From assembly GCF_044772865.1 (NCBI RefSeq), contig NZ_CP173031.1, forward strand, positions 1 through 37,459: 37,459 nt of DNA, read 5' to 3'. Each line of letters starts with the position of its first letter. Positions within the stretch are counted from its first letter, which is position 1. This DNA is from Algirhabdus cladophorae (GTDB taxonomy: Bacteria > Pseudomonadota > Alphaproteobacteria > Rhodobacterales > Rhodobacteraceae). Of this stretch, positions 24,862 to 33,900 are shown in pieces. The notes beneath the pieces were generated by a model. The model was not told the DNA's origin. It saw nothing but the letters and a program-made list of their open reading frames with translations, and did not search any database. The position numbers were made by a program, and so were the translations under genes.

Positions 24862-25254
24862 CTATTGCGCGTCGCTGCTTGGCAATGTTCTGAGCCACTC
24901 AGCGAATTCACGCTCGGAAACTGTGTCTGACGCGATGCCTTCTATCATGCGAACCCCGATGAATGGGTCGGGACGTCTTGGCACGCTGTTCAAAGCCAAA
25001 AACGTAAACGCTGCAACAAATGCAGTTCTTTTGTTACCATCCACGAAAGCGTGCGCTTTGGAAATCCCAAAGGCGTAAGATGCACCAAGGGCAAAGACGT
25101 CTGGGTCTTCATAGTTGGCTAAGTTCACTGGGTGTGCACAGGCAGCTTCAAGAAGTGATAAATCTCGAATGCCGCTCGCCCCACCGTGTCTGGAAATTTG
25201 TCGGTCATGAATGATAAGCAATGCCCGAAGTGGCACCCATTTCCATGCAGTCAC
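24862..25254 (-). CDS. doc: Doc-family toxin (Fic/Doc fold)
   Basis: This 130-residue protein has the Doc motif HAFVDGNKRTA at residues 68-78, matching HxFx(D/E)xNKR. The N-terminus LLIIHDRQISRHGGASGIRD is typical of death-on-curing toxins. Doc phosphorylates elongation factor Tu and stops translation. The gene overlaps the antitoxin gene by 4 nt, the normal order of antitoxin first. As part of an addiction module it would favour plasmid retention. Confidence 0.92.
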   Translation of the reverse strand: MTAWKWVPLRALLIIHDRQISRHGGASGIRDLSLLEAACAHPVNLANYEDPDVFALGASYAFGISKAHAFVDGNKRTAFVAAFTFLALNSVPRRPDPFIGVRMIEGIASDTVSEREFAEWLRTLPSSDAQ

Positions 25255-25475
25255 GCCAGGCCCTGAAGGAGGTCTCGATTCTCGTCCATGACGGTTTCAG
25301 CCGCTGCCAAAGCGGCTTGCAATTCGGGGTTCTCAGTGACCAGTTTCAATCCGCCATCGTCGCTGCGTACGGCGAAAAGAGAGTCGCCTTCTTTGGCATC
25401 CAACATGGCCAACATTTCAGAACTGAGCGTGACCACCGAGGAATTCCCGACTTTGCGTATTTTGACTTCTATCAT
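25251..25475 (-). CDS. AbrB/MazE-like antitoxin
   Basis: This 74-residue protein starts at 25475 (MIEVKIRKVGNSS), with GGAG 6 nt upstream. The frame extends 26 codons further upstream, but that part has no homology-like character and covers the probable operator. The N-terminal swapped-hairpin DNA-binding domain of the AbrB/MazE type has VRKVGNSxxVxL-like spacing and EGDSL. The C-terminal helix ELQAALAAAETVMDENRDLL would wrap the toxin. The P1 Doc toxin pairs with Phd, so this is the alternative AbrB-type partner. Confidence 0.88.
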   Translation of the reverse strand: MIEVKIRKVGNSSVVTLSSEMLAMLDAKEGDSLFAVRSDDGGLKLVTENPELQAALAAAETVMDENRDLLQGLA

Positions 25476-25493
25476 GCTGCACTCCACAATTGT

Positions 25494-25511
25494 GTATACG
25501 GATGGATATAC
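25494..25511. promoter_or_regulatory. Candidate toxin-antitoxin operator
   Basis: Perfect inverted repeat GTATA, 8-nt spacer, TATAC, located 18 nt upstream of the antitoxin ATG. Antitoxins with AbrB-type domains usually repress their own promoter through such sites. Confidence 0.5.
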
Positions 25512-25705
25512 GAGATCGAGGGCAAGGTCCAGCGTATAGCAAGAGACGTTCAATTAGCGGTGCTGGGCTTGGAACGGAATAAAGGGCCATACTGACCCAG
25601 CCATCACAAGAAAATCACAAACCGATAGATCGTTTTGTATTGCGATTTTGACGTCCTTCCACGTGCCTCATGAAAAGCTACTGTCCGAAATCTGCGCAAA
25701 TAGGA

Positions 25706-27034
25706 CTATCGTTCAGAGAAGGATTTGCTCAGGGTTGTATCAATAGGTTTCAGAAAATAGGCAAGTACGGTCTGCTCACCCGTAACAATCTCAGCGATCA
25801 CCGTCATCCCAGAACTCAAAGAGCGCTCTTGTGAGCCAATCCCAATAGTGGGTCGATCAAGGCCGATTGCTGCACGAAAGTAACGTTCACCTGTCACCTC
25901 GTCAGTAATGCTAACCGGGGACAGGGAAAGTAAATGGCCAGTAACCCTGCCAAATCGCCTTTGATCAAATGTATCGACGCCAATAGAGACGGGTTGTGCC
26001 ATATCGATATGGCCGATGTCATTACTTGGAATGCGCGCTTCGACAACCAGCCCCCTTTTGGCTGCGACTATTTCGAAAAGTGTTTCCCCGGGCTCAATGA
26101 CCTCTCCTAAGTTGGGGAAAGCAACCGATTGGACCACACCACCTTCGGGGGCTGCTATTGATAGATCTCTCAAGCGTGCATTTTCCTCGACAAGAAGCGA
26201 GGTAAGTTCAATCAATTCCTGTTCCTTTTGTTGTAAATCTTCACGTGTCTGTTCTTGCAGATCCAAATGCGCGCGGTCCCTTTCAGCAATTTTTTGAGTT
26301 AACGCGCTGCGTGCGTTCGCTAATTCTACCCGGGCAGCGTTTGCTGCTGTTTGCAACGCATTCAATTGGTCTTGTTCTACCTGCAACTGGCTTTCGGTGA
26401 TAAGCCCTTGTTTACGTAGACTACGAGTTGTTTCCATCTGCGCTGTCTTCGCCGCCACGCGTTGTTCGCTGAAGGCAAGTGACGTTTCAAGGATTGCTAT
26501 CGTTTCTGATTGCTGTGCAATCGCAAGCGCTTTGACACTTTGGTTTTGCACATGCAGATCTAGTTGGTCTGCAGCACTGACTAAACCAACCAGACGCAAA
26601 TCGTTGACGCTATCTTGGGTTGGGAGTTCTCCGGTGCTGAGAGATGCTTTTAAAGCCTGCAGATTGTCGAATTGAGAACGTTTATGTTCTTTTTGACCCG
26701 CGAGCGTGGCGATGTTGCGCAACAGATCGGGTTGTTTCAAATCGACTAAAGGCGCGCCCGCTGCTACCGCTTGCCCTTCGGAAACGTGAATGGCGTTCAC
26801 TATGCCGCCTTCCAGTGTTTCAACTTGGCTATAGTTCCCTTGCGGAAGGATTTCACCTGGTGCGCGGGTTACATTGGGCATGCTTGTGTTGGCTGCCAAA
26901 ACAATCAAACCAATCACCATTGCACACAGGCTTAACGCGATCCGTGCTGCAAGGCGTGGTTGCGCGGCCAGATCTTGTTGTTTTACCCGTTCTATCGCGC
27001 CGGTGACGGGTTTCGGTTCGGTTCGACGTTTCAT
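25706..27034 (-). CDS. HlyD-family membrane fusion protein of type I secretion
   Basis: This 442-residue adaptor has a cytoplasmic N-terminus of about 28 residues and one membrane segment at about 30-48. An N-terminal half lipoyl motif is near residue 75 (VETLEGGIVNAIHVSEGQAV). A long coiled coil spans about 110-290, and the second lipoyl half lies near 300-330 (APEGGVVQSVAFPNLGEVIEPGETLFEI). A C-terminal beta domain follows. It would bridge the inner-membrane ABC pair and a TolC-like outer-membrane channel, which is not in this window. It overlaps the upstream ABC gene by 4 nt and is the last gene of the three-gene operon. Confidence 0.93.
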   Translation of the reverse strand: MKRRTEPKPVTGAIERVKQQDLAAQPRLAARIALSLCAMVIGLIVLAANTSMPNVTRAPGEILPQGNYSQVETLEGGIVNAIHVSEGQAVAAGAPLVDLKQPDLLRNIATLAGQKEHKRSQFDNLQALKASLSTGELPTQDSVNDLRLVGLVSAADQLDLHVQNQSVKALAIAQQSETIAILETSLAFSEQRVAAKTAQMETTRSLRKQGLITESQLQVEQDQLNALQTAANAARVELANARSALTQKIAERDRAHLDLQEQTREDLQQKEQELIELTSLLVEENARLRDLSIAAPEGGVVQSVAFPNLGEVIEPGETLFEIVAAKRGLVVEARIPSNDIGHIDMAQPVSIGVDTFDQRRFGRVTGHLLSLSPVSITDEVTGERYFRAAIGLDRPTIGIGSQERSLSSGMTVIAEIVTGEQTVLAYFLKPIDTTLSKSFSER

Positions 27035-29124
27035 AATTTTTCCTCAAGGTTATTTAGCACCGCCATAATCTTCTTGAGGCCTTGCGGCCCAGTGTCATTC
27101 ACGACAAGCCGTCCTTCATCGAAAAATAGAAAACGATCGGCAAATTGCATGAAGGATCGATCAGATGTGGCAACATAAACGGTACGTGTGCCCTTTTGCC
27201 GTGCCGCCCATTTTTTGAAGCCATCACGACCTTGACTATTTAGGCCCTCGGTTGGATCGGCAAAGAGGTGAATTGGTGCAGACCGCGCAATGCTGCGCGC
27301 GAGCGAAAGTGCTTTCAGCCGGTGTTCCGGGAATGTGCTAGCGGCATCGTCTCGCAATCTGGTCTGTAGCCCATCCGGTAGATCTTCGAGATCGCCGATT
27401 AGCCCAACTTCGGCCAAAGCAGCGTTGATTTCTGCGTCTGTAAGCGTTGCGGACCCGAGGCGGAAATTTTGCGCAACGGTACCATAAAAGAACGCACTAT
27501 TTTGGCGTGCAGATGTCACAGAACGTCGCAATTCATCCCGCGCAATTTGACGGATGTCGATGTTGTCCATTTCAATGGTGCCCGCCTGAGCGACATGAAG
27601 CCCACCAATGAGGTCAATGAGTGCAGAACGGCTGGTCACGCTGCCCATGACCAAGACTAATTCCCCGGGCTTGCTGGTAAAGCTAACTTGGTTCAGGAGG
27701 GGACTGGTCAATGGATCTGGGCGGTAGGTAACACCCGTGAACCGAACCGCGCCGCCCAAAGATTTCTGGTGAGACACGGCATGTCCGAGTTCAAATTCTT
27801 CGGTTAGACCAAGCACACGGTCGGCTTGCTTTTGGCTTTTCAAGAACATCAGGATTTGTGGGATGTTGCTATTCAAAGCGTGCAACGGGGCAATCACTTT
27901 AGATACCAAAGCGATTACAGCGATTAGCCCACCAAAGCTTAGGTCGCCCACGAGGGCTGCTTTTGCGCTCAGAACTATTGCGGCGACTGTCGCTAGGGCT
28001 GTTGCCGTTTGAACAAGCGATTGCATAGACGTCTGAAATTGGCGTGCCCGACGCGTTGAGCGTTCGGCCGCTTCTGTCAAAGGCGCGCTGCGCATGCGCC
28101 AAGTTTGCGCAAGGCCCAGATTTGCAATTGCGCTTTGGTGTTTGATTGCGTCCTGCAACACTGCTGTGCTGGCTTCCGAGGCTTCGTTTGCCTTGGCATC
28201 TAACCGACGCTGAATTGGGATCGCCACACAGCTTAGAACCGCGAAGAAGACGACGACACACAGGGTCAACACACCCACGGGGACACTAATATACATTAAA
28301 ACTGCCAGAAAAATCAGTGCAAAGGGCAGATCCAAAAGGCTGCTCATGACTTGCCCAGTAAACACATCGCGCAAAGCTTCGAACTGGCGAAACCGAGACA
28401 TTTGTTGACTGACATCGGATTTTTGCAGTTGCGGCAAAGGCAAAGCCATGAATTTCCGAAATAGAGCAATCGATAGTTCTTGTTCGACCCTGCGTCCCAC
28501 ATGAGCAATGGCAAGGCTACGTGCCGAGCGCAGACTGAAATCCGTCGCCAGAACGACACACACCCCGATCGCCATTGACAACAATAGATACACTGAACTT
28601 GCTGGAATGACCCGGTCGTAGATGGCCATTATTAACAGAGGCGTCAGAAGTCCGAGGACATTGGTCAGGAACGAGGCAAGGATTAACCATGGCAGCATAG
28701 GACGCAACGCACCAAGCGTGTCGAACACATTGGTTGCGCGCTGGTCTGCTTTTTGGCGTTGATGCGGTTCAATTCGAAGCACCTGTACCATACGCCGTGT
28801 CGCACGGTGTGTCTTCCGGCTCTGCTGGCCGGCGTTTTCAATCACAAGACCATCGGTGGTTTGATCAAGGACGACGTAAACTGATCCGTCATCAGGAATT
28901 ACTATTGCGGGACACTCGGCGGTCGTTATGTCTGTCTCTCGGCATCGTACTTCCGAAAACGGAATCCGCATGTTGTTGAGTGTCTGGCGGAGTTCAGATG
29001 GGTGCAGTTCTTGAGACATATGCGGAAAGGCCTCAAGAATAGAGGCGTCATCACTGCGCCAACCACCTGCCAATAAAACCGTTTTAAGTAGTGAGTTTGC
29101 TTGATGGATGGGCATGCTTATCAT
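27031..29124 (-). CDS. Type I secretion ABC protein with C39-like N-terminal domain and degenerate ATPase
   Basis: This 697-residue protein has an N-terminal C39-peptidase-like domain at about 1-115 without a recognisable catalytic Cys. A six-helix ABC exporter region covers about 140-420 and contains RFRQFEALRDVFTGQVMSSLLDLPFALIF, a hallmark of PrtD/LapB-type exporters. The ATPase domain begins near 455. Its motifs are broken: Walker A reads GSVTSRSA near 493 (GxxxxGKST expected, Lys lost), the signature region reads STFPEHRL instead of LSGGQxQ, Walker B reads HLFADPT instead of LLLDEPT, and the H-loop position has Ser (VATSD). The A-loop Tyr and the Q-loop Gln remain. The frame has no stop or frameshift and 4-nt overlaps join both neighbours. 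I infer a pseudo-ATPase exporter subunit. Confidence 0.9.
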   Translation of the reverse strand: MISMPIHQANSLLKTVLLAGGWRSDDASILEAFPHMSQELHPSELRQTLNNMRIPFSEVRCRETDITTAECPAIVIPDDGSVYVVLDQTTDGLVIENAGQQSRKTHRATRRMVQVLRIEPHQRQKADQRATNVFDTLGALRPMLPWLILASFLTNVLGLLTPLLIMAIYDRVIPASSVYLLLSMAIGVCVVLATDFSLRSARSLAIAHVGRRVEQELSIALFRKFMALPLPQLQKSDVSQQMSRFRQFEALRDVFTGQVMSSLLDLPFALIFLAVLMYISVPVGVLTLCVVVFFAVLSCVAIPIQRRLDAKANEASEASTAVLQDAIKHQSAIANLGLAQTWRMRSAPLTEAAERSTRRARQFQTSMQSLVQTATALATVAAIVLSAKAALVGDLSFGGLIAVIALVSKVIAPLHALNSNIPQILMFLKSQKQADRVLGLTEEFELGHAVSHQKSLGGAVRFTGVTYRPDPLTSPLLNQVSFTSKPGELVLVMGSVTSRSALIDLIGGLHVAQAGTIEMDNIDIRQIARDELRRSVTSARQNSAFFYGTVAQNFRLGSATLTDAEINAALAEVGLIGDLEDLPDGLQTRLRDDAASTFPEHRLKALSLARSIARSAPIHLFADPTEGLNSQGRDGFKKWAARQKGTRTVYVATSDRSFMQFADRFLFFDEGRLVVNDTGPQGLKKIMAVLNNLEEKL

Positions 29125-30815
29125 GCTGCACCCCTGGCAGGCTTGCGCGATGCGGCCTTGTCTGCCTGTGCATCAGCATCCCAAGTTGCAATTGAAGCAT
29201 CTTTGCTTGTTGCAATTGACAATACGTCGTCTGCTAGCCGTTTCATACGTGGATCTGGGCTGGCCATCAAGATCGTTGGTTGCCATGGGAGGTCGGCAAG
29301 ACATTTGCTGAGCGCCTCGCGCTCGGGTGTTTCTAGGCAGCCTGTTGGCTCGTTCATAAGCAGGATTTTTGGCTTAAGTGCCAAAACGCGCACCAGGGAA
29401 ATAAGTTGTCGATTAACCCGATCCTTTTCGAAAATATTATTTGTGTTTAATTCGGTTAAATATCCCGCCGGTTGCCGAAAGATCCGACGTTCCAAACCAA
29501 GCTTTTGCGCATAATGTTTGGCACACTCGACTTGTTCGGCATCGCCGAAAGCGCTGATATTGTCTAGGATAGTGCCCGTGAAAATCGCGGGGACGCGTTC
29601 CAACACAACCAGTGCGGACGCGCCGCGTTCTGCTATTCGATCATTAGCCATCAGGCCATCAATGAGGACACTTCCGCCGTGCGGTGATGCTTGACCTGTA
29701 ATCACATCGATCAATGCTGGCATCGCCCAATCATGACGCGAGTCAACAAGAACGGTTGATCCTGAATTGATTTCCTTAGTAACGGGTTGAGATCTACCAG
29801 CCTCGTCTAATATTACTTTGCGCAAAATGATGTCCCCGCGCAGCGATTGCACCGGGGTCGCAGGAATATAGGGTTTGTCCAGCGCGTCCATTTTGCCTAA
29901 CATTTGGCGGGATACAGATAGCATTTCTGACTGAACGCGCAGTGAAACGAGCCGTGTGAGTGGTTGTATAATGCGCCCATTCAACATCATACAGGCGGCA
30001 AGTTCCGCAATGCCGAAATAGCTCTGAATCACCAAGAATGCGCCAAACAGGCCAATGCCTGCGATCGAGAGTTGCGAAATGATGGATCCAAAACTCTGCG
30101 CGAACCCTGAAAAGATGATCAGCTTATAGCTGGTCTCAACAGTTTGATCCTGCAACCGCTCAAATCTGCGGGTCATTTGACGTTCCATTGTGTTGGATTT
30201 GACCGTAGCTATTTTGGACAACACATCGGCAAGGAAGGCATAGCGGCGTTCATCGAGCGTTTTACGTTGGTCAAAAATAGAGCCTTGAGCCGACTTCATA
30301 ATGGCCGCAAATATCAAAATTGCTGAAAGGCTGGTCAACGGAACAAGCACCAGCCAACCGCCTATTAGGGCAATCATTGCAAAGAAAACGGCAGTAAAAG
30401 GCAAATCTATTGCAAGAGCCTGATTTTGGCCGGAAAAATGATCGCGCAACTTTGCAATCGCTCCGTGGCGCTCTGTGTGTAAGGCCGCTGGGACTTGGGC
30501 AAAGTCTTTTACGTTTGCCTCTGTCACCCGGTTAAGAAATTGCATGTGATTTTCTACGGCAGCACGCTCGGCCGCCACGCTGAGGACGCATGACCGCGAC
30601 CAGCGTAGAACAAACTCTAACGCAGCAGAAACGCACAACAGTAATGTCAACACGGTCAGCGTTTCGAATGCCTGAAAGGGGATGACCCGATCGAAGATCA
30701 ACAAAATTGCCAATGGCGTTAGCATTGCCAAAACGTTCAGCGTAAACGACGCTGCAAGAATAGGAACGTCTGTGCGTATGCCGGCAACGCGACCTTTCCA
30801 AGCCTTTTTATACAT
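29121..30815 (-). CDS. Second type I secretion ABC protein with degenerate ATPase
   Basis: This 564-residue protein is the first gene of the secretion operon and lacks a C39-like domain. The exporter membrane region covers about 15-300 and includes LRDHFSGQNQALAIDLPFTAVFFAMIALIGGW. The ATPase domain is also degenerate: Walker A is replaced by VDSRHDWAMP near 355 with no Gly-Lys-Ser/Thr, the signature region reads IFEKDRVNRQ near 465, Walker B reads LLMNEPT (Asp to Asn, Glu kept), the Q-loop has Glu (VLERVPAIF), and the H-loop position has Ser (MASPDP). The reading frame is intact. With the protein at 27031-29124 it could form a heterodimer with no canonical ATP site. The start at 30815 has AAGGCGG upstream. 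Confidence 0.9.
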   Translation of the reverse strand: MYKKAWKGRVAGIRTDVPILAASFTLNVLAMLTPLAILLIFDRVIPFQAFETLTVLTLLLCVSAALEFVLRWSRSCVLSVAAERAAVENHMQFLNRVTEANVKDFAQVPAALHTERHGAIAKLRDHFSGQNQALAIDLPFTAVFFAMIALIGGWLVLVPLTSLSAILIFAAIMKSAQGSIFDQRKTLDERRYAFLADVLSKIATVKSNTMERQMTRRFERLQDQTVETSYKLIIFSGFAQSFGSIISQLSIAGIGLFGAFLVIQSYFGIAELAACMMLNGRIIQPLTRLVSLRVQSEMLSVSRQMLGKMDALDKPYIPATPVQSLRGDIILRKVILDEAGRSQPVTKEINSGSTVLVDSRHDWAMPALIDVITGQASPHGGSVLIDGLMANDRIAERGASALVVLERVPAIFTGTILDNISAFGDAEQVECAKHYAQKLGLERRIFRQPAGYLTELNTNNIFEKDRVNRQLISLVRVLALKPKILLMNEPTGCLETPEREALSKCLADLPWQPTILMASPDPRMKRLADDVLSIATSKDASIATWDADAQADKAASRKPARGAA

Positions 30816-30996
30816 GTTGACTGTACCGCCTTACAAATCACCGGCATCTGACATCTTGCGCATTACTCAACGGTAAATTTGCGCCCAAAAGATCCTTCTT
30901 ATTTTAGTCAACTGCTTCAGACTTGGAGAACGGACGGTCAACTATTTGCTGCTAGCACGATAAATTCCTGAGTTATCGATTTGAGTGAGGTTCCCT
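30816..30996. promoter_or_regulatory. Divergent promoter region between the secretion operon and the giant adhesin gene
   Basis: The 181-nt region should carry both promoters. It is A+T richer than the genes. Two direct copies of GTCAACT lie at 30907-30913 and 30937-30943, 30 bp apart (close to three helical turns), and could be regulator sites. A GATAAA sequence at 30959-30964 could be a -10 for the adhesin gene. The adhesin ribosome site GTGAGG ends at 30990. Confidence 0.45.
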
Positions 30997-33900
30997 GTGG
31001 AAAAGTCATCTGACAACGTTTTTGGAGAAGATCGTTCCGATCATGACGGCGCTGACGATAAAGAAAAGGTTGCGGACGCTTTTTCAAGCAAAACCGTTGT
31101 GTCCGAGGAAGACCAAACGCGCAGCGCCTTGCACTATGGAAGCCAAAAGGACGGTATCCTGAGTGATACGGGTCAATCCGGCGCTCCCACTGCTGGTGAT
31201 AATGAATGGGTTCGGGATGCTTCTGACAGTTTTACCGAAGCCAAAATTGTGACCGAACCGTCTGAGACCAGCCAGACTGCCCAAACACAGGGTGCTGCGA
31301 AAGCAAGCCCAATCGAACAGACTAACAACCGGGCCGAGATTCCTTCGGATAATGCGGAACTTACTCAGTCTCCTATGCAATCTCAGGCTTTTCATGAAAA
31401 TGAACAATTTGCACTTGATCAGCAAACGAGCGAAATCGAGCCATCACAGGTCAAAAAGAATACTCAAAGCGATTTCCCAGAAACGGAACTAGCAAACGCA
31501 CAAACGACTGTTCCCAAGTCCGATGATGATATCGACGTTATGCCCAATCGAGGTCCGTCAGCGGTTGCTTTGTCTGGGGGGTCTGTTGCGGAAAACGCCA
31601 GTGGTGCGGTTGTTGGGACGCTGTCGGTGATTGATCCTGATGCGGGCGACAGCCACAGCTTTGAGGTGTCTGACGACCGGTTTGAAGTTGTGGACGGCGC
31701 GCTGCAGCTCAAAGAGGGGCTCAGCCTTGATCACGAAGAGGCGGCGCAAATTGATGTTGAGGTCACTGTGACCGACAGCGCGGGAGCGTCCCTGAGCGAA
31801 AGCTTTGTCATTGATGTGGCGGATGTGAACGAAGGTCCGTCAGCGGTTGCTTTGTCTGGGGGGTCTGTTGCGGAAAACGCCAGTGGTGCGGTTGTTGGGA
31901 CGCTGTCGGTGATTGATCCTGATGCGGGCGACAGCCACAGCTTTGAGGTGTCTGACGACCGGTTTGAAGTTGTGGACGGCGCGCTGCAGCTCAAAGAGGG
32001 GCTCAGCCTTGATCACGAAGAGGCGGCGCAAATTGATGTTGAGGTCACTGTGACCGACAGCGCGGGAGCGTCCCTGAGCGAAAGCTTTGTCATTGATGTG
32101 GCGGATGTGAACGAAGGTCCGTCAGCGGTTGCTTTGTCTGGGGGGTCTGTTGCGGAAAACGCCAGTGGTGCGGTTGTTGGGACGCTGTCGGTGATTGATC
32201 CTGATGCGGGCGACAGCCACAGCTTTGAGGTGTCTGACGACCGGTTTGAAGTTGTGGACGGCGCGCTGCAGCTCAAAGAGGGGCTCAGCCTTGATCACGA
32301 AGAGGCGGCGCAAATTGATGTTGAGGTCACTGTGACCGACAGCGCGGGAGCGTCCCTGAGCGAAAGCTTTGTCATTGATGTGGCGGATGTGAACGAAGGT
32401 CCGTCAGCGGTTGCTTTGTCTGGGGGGTCTGTTGCGGAAAACGCCAGTGGTGCGGTTGTTGGGACGCTGTCGGTGATTGATCCTGATGCGGGCGACAGCC
32501 ACAGCTTTGAGGTGTCTGACGACCGGTTTGAAGTTGTGGACGGCGCGCTGCAGCTCAAAGAGGGGCTCAGCCTTGATCACGAAGAGGCGGCGCAAATTGA
32601 TGTTGAGGTCACTGTGACCGACAGCGCGGGAGCGTCCCTGAGCGAAAGCTTTGTCATTGATGTGGCGGATGTGAACGAAGGTCCGTCAGCGGTTGCTTTG
32701 TCTGGGGGGTCTGTTGCGGAAAACGCCAGTGGTGCGGTTGTTGGGACGCTGTCGGTGATTGATCCTGATGCGGGCGACAGCCACAGCTTTGAGGTGTCTG
32801 ACGACCGGTTTGAAGTTGTGGACGGCGCGCTGCAGCTCAAAGAGGGGCTCAGCCTTGATCACGAAGAGGCGGCGCAAATTGATGTTGAGGTCACTGTGAC
32901 CGACAGCGCGGGAGCGTCCCTGAGCGAAAGCTTTGTCATTGATGTGGCGGATGTGAACGAAGGTCCGTCAGCGGTTGCTTTGTCTGGGGGGTCTGTTGCG
33001 GAAAACGCCAGTGGTGCGGTTGTTGGGACGCTGTCGGTGATTGATCCTGATGCGGGCGACAGCCACAGCTTTGAGGTGTCTGACGACCGGTTTGAAGTTG
33101 TGGACGGCGCGCTGCAGCTCAAAGAGGGGCTCAGCCTTGATCACGAAGAGGCGGCGCAAATTGATGTTGAGGTCACTGTGACCGACAGCGCGGGAGCGTC
33201 CCTGAGCGAAAGCTTTGTCATTGATGTGGCGGATGTGAACGAAGGTCCGTCAGCGGTTGCTTTGTCTGGGGGGTCTGTTGCGGAAAACGCCAGTGGTGCG
33301 GTTGTTGGGACGCTGTCGGTGATTGATCCTGATGCGGGCGACAGCCACAGCTTTGAGGTGTCTGACGACCGGTTTGAAGTTGTGGACGGCGCGCTGCAGC
33401 TCAAAGAGGGGCTCAGCCTTGATCACGAAGAGGCGGCGCAAATTGATGTTGAGGTCACTGTGACCGACAGCGCGGGAGCGTCCCTGAGCGAAAGCTTTGT
33501 CATTGATGTGGCGGATGTGAACGAAGGTCCGTCAGCGGTTGCTTTGTCTGGGGGGTCTGTTGCGGAAAACGCCAGTGGTGCGGTTGTTGGGACGCTGTCG
33601 GTGATTGATCCTGATGCGGGCGACAGCCACAGCTTTGAGGTGTCTGACGACCGGTTTGAAGTTGTGGACGGCGCGCTGCAGCTCAAAGAGGGGCTCAGCC
33701 TTGATCACGAAGAGGCGGCGCAAATTGATGTTGAGGTCACTGTGACCGACAGCGCGGGAGCGTCCCTGAGCGAAAGCTTTGTCATTGATGTGGCGGATGT
33801 GAACGAAGGTCCGTCAGCGGTTGCTTTGTCTGGGGGGTCTGTTGCGGAAAACGCCAGTGGTGCGGTTGTTGGGACGCTGTCGGTGATTGATCCTGATGCG

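Noticed and set aside
27031..30815. The two degenerate ABC genes as pseudogenes
   Set aside because: No frameshift, stop or truncation is present, the 4-nt overlaps are preserved and the membrane domains look normal, so decay alone does not explain them. Relaxed selection cannot be excluded without homologues.
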